NCBI GenBank assembly: GCA_018062515.1
Contig: JAGOSC010000050.1
Coordinates: forward strand, 1 to 17,601
Direction of reading: 5' to 3'
Source of the DNA: Candidatus Omnitrophota bacterium
GTDB taxonomy: Bacteria; Omnitrophota; Gorgyraeia; Zapsychrales; Zapsychraceae
DNA length: 17,601 bases
Positions 12,517-17,601 of the stretch are shown one piece after another. Each line of letters opens with the position of its first letter. Positions within the stretch are counted from its first letter, which is position 1. Under the pieces are notes generated by a model. The model was not told the origin of the DNA. It was given only the letters and a program-made list of their open reading frames with translations, and searched no databases. Made by a program: the position numbers and the translations under genes.

Positions 12517-12710
12517 TGGCGGTTAATTTCAGGCTGTATTTTTAAGGTGCGAATGTTACGCCTGGAGTAAGTTTCGTATCACAAAAATACAGGATAAAAA
12601 ATTGCGAAAAATGGCAAATGAAGCTATTAAATTTTGTCAGCATTGCTAATGCCTGCGGTTATCATCTCTATCTCGCTAACAAACAAGAAAAAATTACTAT
12701 CGGAAATTAA
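12516..12710 (+). pseudogene. Possible third AbiE-operon ORF with a nonsense codon
   Basis: An ATG at 12516 overlaps the abiEii stop by one base (TAATG) and encodes M-A-V-N-F-R-L-Y-F before TAA at 12543-12545. The same frame then stays open for 54 codons to TAA 12708-12710, reading G-A-N-V-T-P-G-V-S-F-V-S-Q-K-Y and later C-E-K-W-Q-M-K-L-L-N-F-V-S-I-A-N-A-C-G-Y. The coupled start and continuous frame suggest one small gene of about 64 codons broken by a nonsense mutation. I do not recognise the product, and an independent start at the ATG at 12618 (30 aa) is possible. Confidence 0.4.
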
Positions 12711-12764
12711 TAACTTTGACTTGAAAAAACCAGAAAAAATATTCCAAATAAACTCGGAAATAAA

Positions 12765-12896
12765 ATGAAGAAAAAGACTATAGAAAAGATTAGAAAAAAA
12801 GTGGATCAACTGCTTAAAACACTCAAAGAGAAAACCACGCTTAATTGTGTCGCGTCTGAAAAATGTCAAATAAATTTTGAACGAAAGGAAATTTAA
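12765..12896 (+). CDS. 43-aa micro-ORF, TLNCVA..KCQINF family (copy 2)
   Basis: M-K-K-K-T-I-E-K-I-R-K-K-V-D-Q-L-L-K-T-L-K, a basic amphipathic helix, then T-T-L-N-C-V-A-S-E-K-C-Q-I-N-F and a short charged tail. It is the homologue of the ORF at 10308, 2.4 kb upstream, with the AbiE pair between the two. The DNA of the C-terminal motif (12835-12878) matches 10378-10421 at 40 of 44 positions. No clear ribosome site. Downstream, a 9-codon ORF at 12904 (M-G-Q-K-R-L-A-V-W) faintly recalls the G-L-A-V-W of the ORF at 10437. Confidence 0.55.
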   Translation: MKKKTIEKIRKKVDQLLKTLKEKTTLNCVASEKCQINFERKEI

Positions 12897-12980
12897 GACA
12901 CTGATGGGACAAAAGAGATTAGCTGTTTGGTAAACCATCCTAGCCTATTTTTTAACTTCATACATTTCAATAGAAAACTT

Positions 12981-13010
12981 AAAACTCCGTCGACAACGGA
13001 GTTTTTTTAT
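12981..13010 (+). terminator. Rho-independent terminator
   Basis: ACTCCGT (12984-12990), loop CGACA, ACGGAGT (12996-13002), followed by a run of seven T. An A-run precedes the stem, so it can also act for the opposite strand. It closes the accessory island and insulates the metal-uptake locus. Confidence 0.9.
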
Positions 13011-13017
13011 TTAACGA

Positions 13018-13046
13018 TTGACAATTTCGGATATGGTTCTTAGAAT
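13018..13046 (+). promoter_or_regulatory. Strong sigma70-type promoter of the metal locus
   Basis: TTGACA (13018-13023, consensus), exactly 17 nt, TAGAAT (13041-13046, 5 of 6). The start codon at 13053 lies 6 nt beyond the -10, where transcription should begin, so the mRNA would be leaderless. I see no clear Zur- or Fur-like palindrome over it. Confidence 0.8.
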
Positions 13047-13052
13047 AAACCT

Positions 13053-13352
13053 ATGTTTAAAGATATGAAGAAATTTTCTTTGATTTTAGCCCTGTTAGCT
13101 ATTTTTAGTTTTGTTGCCATCTCTATCGGTGGCGAATTTCTTCACAGCAAAATCCATCATCACCAAACCCAACCTTCGCATGACAAGTGTTTTATTTCGC
13201 AGCTACAAGCACAATTATTAATTCTATTCGTTACACTTCTCGCCGTTTTATTCACCAAAGTTATTTCTTTTTCAATTGTTCTATACCAAATCATCATTCC
13301 GTCGTCACATTTTAACCTTCCTAGCCTTCGGGCCCCACCAGTATCCCTTTAA
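13053..13352 (+). CDS. Small His-rich membrane protein of the metal-uptake locus
   Basis: Predicted 99 aa with two hydrophobic segments (about 8-27 and 54-79). Between them lies a metal-binding-like loop: G-E-F-L-H31, then H35-H36-H37, H43 and C46. The C-terminus reads L-P-S-L-R-A-P-P-V, which resembles small DUF2946-like proteins found beside metal transport genes; I do not claim that family. A role as periplasmic metal buffer or sensor for the porin and ABC proteins encoded downstream is inferred. No Shine-Dalgarno site exists because the promoter reaches almost to the ATG; the alternative ATG at 13065 also lacks one. The porin gene follows after 49 nt. Confidence 0.75.
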   Translation: MFKDMKKFSLILALLAIFSFVAISIGGEFLHSKIHHHQTQPSHDKCFISQLQAQLLILFVTLLAVLFTKVISFSIVLYQIIIPSSHFNLPSLRAPPVSL

Positions 13353-13401
13353 TAAATTCAGTCTAAATTAATTTTCTAAACGAATTTATAAAGGGGTTAT
13401 T

Positions 13402-14679
13402 ATGAACAAGAATACTATTATTTGGGGTGTAGTCTGTCTTTTATGCCTTTGGACGACTTCTGCAAAAGCTGATAGCTCATTGGAAACAGAGATTAAAGAG
13501 ATGAAAGCTCAGTTTGAAGTGATGCAAAAGAAGATGGCTGTTTTGGAAGAGAAGGTTTCTGCGCAAAATCAACAAATGGCGGAACAAAATGCCATTAAGC
13601 AATCGTATGAAGAACGAATTAATGGTTTAGAAAATCAATTGACTCAAAAAAATACTCCCACGCCTGCAATGCCTTCCACACAATCAACGTTAACAAAATG
13701 GATTCCAGAAATCGGCGTGGTCGCGGACGTCGTCGGTACTTTAGACAGTGCAAAAGATGATGAAGAAGGCGCAGACCGCGTCAGTTTACGGGAATTAGAA
13801 CTTGTCTTAGGCAGTAATGTTGATCCATATTCTCGTTTAGATGCTACCATTTCATTTTCCGACACAGAAGATCCATCATTAGAAGAGGCGTATCTGACTC
13901 GTTTTGCCATGCCTTTTGATACCACCGCGCGTTTAGGTAAATTTAAACCTAAAGTAGGTAAAGTTCTCGGTGTTCACCGTGATAGTTTAGATACCGTCGA
14001 TGAGCCTTTAGTCATTCAACAATATTTTGGCGTGGAAGGATTAAATAAAAGCGGTATTGATTTTTCAAAGACGCTTGATTTTCCTATTCCTGTTACACAA
14101 CAATTCACCGTTGGTGTCCTCGAAGGCGGTAATGGAGAAGACGGAACAGTCTTCGGTGATACTCGCCGTCGTCCAACAATATATAACCATTTAAAAAATT
14201 ATTTGGATGTGACGGATTCTACTGGTATGGAGTTGGGTTTTTCTCACATGATTGGATCGCGTGATGAAGATTCAAGTTTTGAAGTTCAAGTCCTTGGCGC
14301 TGATGCGACGCTGACCCATAATTTTAATGCCAATCAAAATGTAAAATTACAGGGTGAAGTTTTTAATTTAAGCCGTAAAGAAACCGAAGATTTCGACGGT
14401 AATCTGTGGGGCGCCTATGGGTTGGCCGATCTTCGTTTGCATCCATTATGGTCGACAGGTTTTCGTTATGACTATGTCCAGCCCGTCGATAATGACCGTT
14501 CCATCAATTCTGAAAAAGAAGACCGAGGTCTGACGGGCTATTTAACGTTTTACCAAAGTGAATTTGCCCGATGGCGATTACAGTTTACGCATACAGACAC
14601 CATAACAGGAAAAGACAATAATACGGCTTATCTACAAGGCACATTTTCCATCGGTGAGCATAAACACAAATTACAATAA
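13402..14679 (+). CDS. Outer-membrane porin-like beta-barrel with N-terminal coiled coil
   Basis: Predicted 425 aa. AAGGGG at 13391-13396 precedes the ATG. Residues 1-23 form a signal peptide (cleavage after A-K-A). Residues 25-80 are a heptad-rich coiled coil (E-I-K-E-M-K-A-Q-F-E-V-M-Q and on), which could trimerise or bind the cell wall. From about 100 onward alternating amphipathic strands with aromatic girdles (R-L-G-K-F-K-P-K-V-G-K, W-G-A-Y-G-L-A-D-L-R, W-R-L-Q-F-T-H-T-D) mark a beta-barrel of the phosphate-selective-porin/zinc-regulated type. The final strand ends T-F-S-I-G-E-H-K-H-K-L-Q. Placed before a ZnuA-like gene with a 16-nt gap, it may let metal cross the outer membrane (inference). 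Confidence 0.87.
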   Translation: MNKNTIIWGVVCLLCLWTTSAKADSSLETEIKEMKAQFEVMQKKMAVLEEKVSAQNQQMAEQNAIKQSYEERINGLENQLTQKNTPTPAMPSTQSTLTKWIPEIGVVADVVGTLDSAKDDEEGADRVSLRELELVLGSNVDPYSRLDATISFSDTEDPSLEEAYLTRFAMPFDTTARLGKFKPKVGKVLGVHRDSLDTVDEPLVIQQYFGVEGLNKSGIDFSKTLDFPIPVTQQFTVGVLEGGNGEDGTVFGDTRRRPTIYNHLKNYLDVTDSTGMELGFSHMIGSRDEDSSFEVQVLGADATLTHNFNANQNVKLQGEVFNLSRKETEDFDGNLWGAYGLADLRLHPLWSTGFRYDYVQPVDNDRSINSEKEDRGLTGYLTFYQSEFARWRLQFTHTDTITGKDNNTAYLQGTFSIGEHKHKLQ

Positions 14680-14695
14680 AATAGGGAGAGGTTTA

Positions 14696-15598
14696 ATGAA
14701 AAAAATATTATGGATCGGGTTGTTTCTTTTTTTAACACAGAGCTCTTGGGCGAATGAACCCTTAAATATTGTGGCTACACAAACGATATTTGCTGATTTG
14801 GTTAAACAAATTGGTGGAGATAAAGTCAATGTCACGGCCGTAGCCTCGCCGAAATTTAATCTTCACTTCGTTCAGCCTAAACCGAGTGATGTGAGAAAAG
14901 TCGCGAAAGCCGACTTGTATGTTAATGCTGGAATGGATTTAGAGGCTTGGTCTGACCCATTGCTAGAGGCCGCTGGTAAGCCTGAACTATTTCGAAATGG
15001 TAAACGAAATGTAGACCTCTCCAAGGGCGTACATATATTAGATGTGCCTGAACATCAAGTCACTCGGGCGGAGGGAGATATTCATCTCTTTGGTAATCCT
15101 CATTTTCAAATGAATCCAGAAAATGCCAAGAGTATGGCCGAAGAAATCACTACAAAATTAAAAGCCATTGACCCTGCAAATGCCGATTATTATGAAGCAA
15201 ATAAAGTATCGTTTTTATCTCGTTTAGAGACAAAGATAAGCGAATGGAAGAATCTTTGCTCCCATTGTAAAGCACAAGAGATTATTTCCTATCACGACGA
15301 TATTAAATATTTTGCAGACTTTCTGGAGCTTAAAACGGAACAGTATATTGAGTCAAAACCAGGTATTCCTCCAACACCCAAACATCTTCAATTTCTCGAA
15401 GATTATGTAAAGGCTCATCAAATTAAAGCCATTGTACTTCCGACGTATTACTCAAAGTCAGTGGCTGAGAAATTAGCGAATCGAGTCGGCGCAAAAGTCG
15501 TTACCATTTCGCAAGAGCCGGGCGAAGTTCCCGACACAGATGATATTTTCAGTTTTTTTGATTTTAACCTTAAACAAATCAGTGAGGCTTTGCAATGA
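14696..15598 (+). CDS. znuA: ZnuA-like periplasmic metal-binding protein
   Basis: Predicted 300 aa. AGGGAGAGG at 14683-14691 fixes the ATG at 14696. The signal peptide is residues 1-19. The cluster A-I solute-binding fold shows N-I-V-A-T-Q-T-I-F-A-D-L (24-35), and metal ligands fit His57 (N-L-H-F), His136 (G-N-P-H-F) and His200 (S-Y-H-D-D), with an acidic residue near 282-283 in P-D-T-D-D-I-F. The His-rich loop of many ZnuA proteins is missing and the usual D-P-H-x-W is G-N-P-H-F. A C-S-H-C pair (188-191) is an extra. Zinc or manganese is the likely cargo; which one is undecided. The stop overlaps the permease start by ATGA. Confidence 0.9.
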   Translation: MKKILWIGLFLFLTQSSWANEPLNIVATQTIFADLVKQIGGDKVNVTAVASPKFNLHFVQPKPSDVRKVAKADLYVNAGMDLEAWSDPLLEAAGKPELFRNGKRNVDLSKGVHILDVPEHQVTRAEGDIHLFGNPHFQMNPENAKSMAEEITTKLKAIDPANADYYEANKVSFLSRLETKISEWKNLCSHCKAQEIISYHDDIKYFADFLELKTEQYIESKPGIPPTPKHLQFLEDYVKAHQIKAIVLPTYYSKSVAEKLANRVGAKVVTISQEPGEVPDTDDIFSFFDFNLKQISEALQ

Positions 15599-16416
15599 AT
15601 GAATTTTTCCACGTCATGGCGTTGCCATTTATGGCTTGTTTAATTCTGGCAGGTATATATGCCTATTTGGGTTTTCACGTAATCGAACGCCAGGTCATTT
15701 TTGTTGACCTGGCGCTGGCTCAAATTGCAATATTGGGTGCCAGTGTTGCTCTCATTTTGGGGCATGAAATGGATAGTACAATATCTTACTGGTTATCGTT
15801 GTTTTTTACGATTGGTGGTGCAGCGATTTTCTCGCTGACACGTTTTAAACAACAACGGGTTCCGCAAGAGGCTATTATTGGGATTACCTATGCCGTTTCA
15901 GCTGCTTTATTAATTATTGTGCTTAGCCGTTCCGGCGAAGGCGATGAGCATATTAAACAAGCCTTAGTTGGGAATATTTTGCTTGTGACCATGCCCGAGG
16001 TTATTGGGATCATTCTCATTTCATCCTCCGTAGGAATGATTCACTTTATTTTTCGGAAGAAGTTTTTTATGATTTCCGAAAATCCTGATGAAGCATTTAA
16101 AAATGGTTTAAATGTTCGCTTTTGGGACTTTATTTTTTATGCCTCCTTTGGTTTAGTGGTTACAAGCTCAGTGAAAATCGCCGGTGTTCTTTTAGTGTTT
16201 TCATTTCTGGTGGTCCCGGCGGTGTGCGCTATGCTTTTTGCTCATACACAGAAGGCGAGGTTGAGTTTAGGGTGGTTCATCGGCTTTCTCGCCAGCGCCT
16301 TAGGAATGGCCGCCTCATATTATCTCGATTTTCCGACGGGAGCCAGTGTTGTTTGTGTGTTTGGTTTGATTCTCTTTATACTAGCTGTTGGAAGAAAAAT
16401 AATTACGGCATTATAA
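15595..16416 (+). CDS. znuB: ZnuB-like ABC metal permease
   Basis: Predicted 273 aa with about eight hydrophobic helices, as in the ABC-3 permease family. V-I-E-R-Q-V-I-F-V-D-L-A-L-A-Q-I-A-I-L-G (30-49) is the family motif, and S-V-K-I-A-G-V-L-L-V-F-S-F-L-V-V-P (192-208) is the conserved late segment. It moves the metal delivered by the binding protein through the inner membrane. The start is translationally coupled to the preceding gene (ATGA). The ATP-binding subunit normally encoded between or next to these genes is absent here: the next gene downstream is a small membrane protein, so the ATPase must come from elsewhere. Confidence 0.92.
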   Translation: MNEFFHVMALPFMACLILAGIYAYLGFHVIERQVIFVDLALAQIAILGASVALILGHEMDSTISYWLSLFFTIGGAAIFSLTRFKQQRVPQEAIIGITYAVSAALLIIVLSRSGEGDEHIKQALVGNILLVTMPEVIGIILISSSVGMIHFIFRKKFFMISENPDEAFKNGLNVRFWDFIFYASFGLVVTSSVKIAGVLLVFSFLVVPAVCAMLFAHTQKARLSLGWFIGFLASALGMAASYYLDFPTGASVVCVFGLILFILAVGRKIITAL

Positions 16417-16431
16417 GAGTTAGGATTTAGA

Positions 16432-16459
16432 TTGAAGTTTAATAAATGTTCTGTAATAT
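16432..16459 (+). promoter_or_regulatory. Candidate promoter placed for a leaderless transcript
   Basis: TTGAAG (16432-16437), 16 nt, TAATAT (16454-16459, 4 of 6). The ATG at 16466 follows 6 nt after the -10, the same geometry as at 13046/13053. Weaker than that promoter. Confidence 0.45.
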
Positions 16460-16465
16460 ATCTTT

Positions 16466-16816
16466 ATGCAACGTTTTGTTTCATTTGTAGTTACAATCCT
16501 ATTTTTTATTTGGATTCTGCCTCTTGGTATTGTCCGTGAATTTTACACCATGCAGTCTAAGGTGGATCATAGCGCACCCAGCGGATGTTTGTGCGCGGGA
16601 TCATCGGATGAGACGGAAAAATATACAAAATATGTCCTTCAGGACGCGTGCCGTAGCAAACCTCTCGCCAAATTCGGCGGAGCAGCCCATAATGACGCGA
16701 TTATTTTCAATGACCGCGCTGAAACGCTCGTTGATTTGTCAGCTTCTAATTTTCATTATTCCTTTCTTTATGATTTTTATGCCCTTTCATTGATTGACCA
16801 CGTACCAAAAGTCTAA
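16466..16816 (+). CDS. Small membrane-anchored Cys/His protein
   Basis: Predicted 116 aa, family not recognised. Residues 4-23 form one transmembrane anchor or signal. The exported part has C41-L-C43, C62, H35 and H75, spaced as a possible metal site. It ends Y-A-L-S-L-I-D-H-V-P-K-V; a short Pro-containing C-terminus also occurs in the His-rich protein encoded at 13053. No Shine-Dalgarno site precedes the ATG. An overlapping frame from 16524 (89 aa) is possible but has no better start. Between ZnuB and a TonB receptor, a role in metal handling is plausible (inference). The 114 nt after it hold only the leader of the receptor gene. Confidence 0.65.
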   Translation: MQRFVSFVVTILFFIWILPLGIVREFYTMQSKVDHSAPSGCLCAGSSDETEKYTKYVLQDACRSKPLAKFGGAAHNDAIIFNDRAETLVDLSASNFHYSFLYDFYALSLIDHVPKV

Positions 16817-16930
16817 CCTCCAAATACAATCGTTTTATCATCCCAATTAATCCGATGACGGGAGTGCTGTATTTTGTTATGGCTTTTTCCGTCAGATTAT
16901 CGATATTTTAAATTCAATTTAGGAGGATTC

Positions 16931-17601
16931 ATGAGAGGTAGACTATTTATATTTGCTTTGGGATTTATGCTTTTAAGCAGCCCCATATTTATTTTCGCAG
17001 AAGAAATAATAAAAAATAAAACAACAGTTCTTTCTGAGGTGGTCGTTACTGGTAAAGAAGAAAAGCAATCTTTGACTACTCCTTCGCAAGCGCAAGCCGC
17101 TCATAATATCAAGAAGATCCCCGGCGGCGTCGATTTAATCGGCCAGGATGATTATAAAACAGGCCGATCAACGATGATCACGGATATATTAGGATATTCA
17201 CCGGGTGTCCATGCTCAACAACGGGATACAGGCGCGCAGGAAGCGCGTGTTTCCATTCGGGGTTCGGGTTTACAACGCACTTTTCATTTACGCGGGATTC
17301 AGCTTTTGCAAGATGGAGTGCCTTTGAATGACGCGGACGGCAGCGGTGATTTTTATAAAATTGAACCGTTGGCCACTGATTACACGGAAGTTTATCGTGG
17401 AGGAAATGCCTTGCGTTACGGAGCGACGACACTGGGCGGGGCGATTAATTTCATTTCTCCGACGGGGTATACAGCCGCGCTGTTACAATCCCGTGTTGAA
17501 GCGGGGAGTTTTGGATATATCCGTTCTCAAATATCCTCTGGGCAGGTCATGGGACCGTTTGATTATTACGCCTCGATAAGCCAATTTAAACAGGATGGCT
17601 T
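16931..17601 (+). CDS. TonB-dependent receptor, 3' end beyond the window
   Basis: Only the first 223 codons are in the window. AGGAGG at 16921-16926 is a perfect ribosome site 4 nt before the ATG. The signal peptide covers about residues 1-23 (cleavage after I-F-A). L-S-E-V-V-V-T-G-K (34-42) is a TonB box. The plug domain then shows I-P-G-G-V-D-L-I (63-70), D-I-L-G-Y-S-P-G-V-H (85-94), V-S-I-R-G-S-G (107-113) and R-Y-G-A-T-T-L-G-G-A-I-N-F-I-S-P (162-177), all standard. The first barrel strands begin near residue 185. Ligand specificity cannot be read from this part; the neighbouring metal genes suggest a metal chelate. No riboswitch-like leader is visible in 16817-16930. Confidence 0.93.
   Translation, partial: MRGRLFIFALGFMLLSSPIFIFAEEIIKNKTTVLSEVVVTGKEEKQSLTTPSQAQAAHNIKKIPGGVDLIGQDDYKTGRSTMITDILGYSPGVHAQQRDTGAQEARVSIRGSGLQRTFHLRGIQLLQDGVPLNDADGSGDFYKIEPLATDYTEVYRGGNALRYGATTLGGAINFISPTGYTAALLQSRVEAGSFGYIRSQISSGQVMGPFDYYASISQFKQDG

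Noticed and set aside
12627..12938. A 103-codon minus-strand frame.
   Set aside because: Very Phe/Leu/Ser-rich shadow with no start signal; the opposing micro-ORF has a homologue at 10308.
16817..16930. Riboswitch (for example cobalamin) before the TonB receptor.
   Set aside because: The gap is only 114 nt and shows no recognisable conserved core.

Overview
The window reads as a moderately A+T-rich chromosome segment from a Gram-negative (diderm) bacterium. It encodes a TonB-dependent receptor, an outer-membrane porin-like barrel, secreted and lipid-anchored proteins, and two PilT-type ATPases of type IV pilus machinery. The standard code fits, Shine-Dalgarno sites are mostly clear, and no tRNA, rRNA or CRISPR array is present. 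I cannot name the taxon; an uncultivated diderm lineage (for example Omnitrophota-like) is only a guess.

Region 1 (1-3088, + strand) is a tight run of envelope genes. A secreted protein cut by the window edge carries three copies of a roughly 110-residue cysteine-framed module, and the next gene carries a fourth copy. A 60-aa secreted peptide, a SmpA/BamE-like lipoprotein and a RibD-C/dihydrofolate-reductase-like enzyme follow. A solitary cytoplasmic trypsin-fold protease (3177-3929) comes next.

Region 2 (4008-6237, - strand) is a two-gene operon of PilT paralogues. Their motif losses are complementary, which suggests an obligate mixed hexamer.

Region 3 (6333-8319, + strand) starts at a near-consensus promoter. 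It drives a MNT-fold nucleotidyltransferase that overlaps, by ATGA, an unannotated 57-aa ORF, a probable toxin-antitoxin-like pair. A membrane-anchored SRPBCC protein and a secreted DUF1579 protein follow.

Region 4 (8320-12900) is an accessory island. It holds a GIY-YIG gene between long inverted-repeat arms, a 17-bp-stem hairpin, a MazE/AbrB-type antitoxin with a frameshifted Doc toxin, and an antitoxin lacking its DNA-binding half. It also holds a complete AbiEi/AbiEii type IV toxin-antitoxin pair with a duplicated operator-like leader, plus two families of repeated micro-ORFs (KVFIETYG type and TLNCVA..KCQINF type). Several parts are decayed.

Region 5 (12981-17601, + strand) follows a strong terminator and looks like a metal-uptake locus: a small His-rich membrane protein, a coiled-coil porin-like barrel, a ZnuA-like binding protein, a ZnuB-like permease without an adjacent ATPase gene, a small Cys/His membrane protein, and the start of a TonB-dependent receptor. 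The two small proteins have promoters placed so that their mRNAs would be leaderless.
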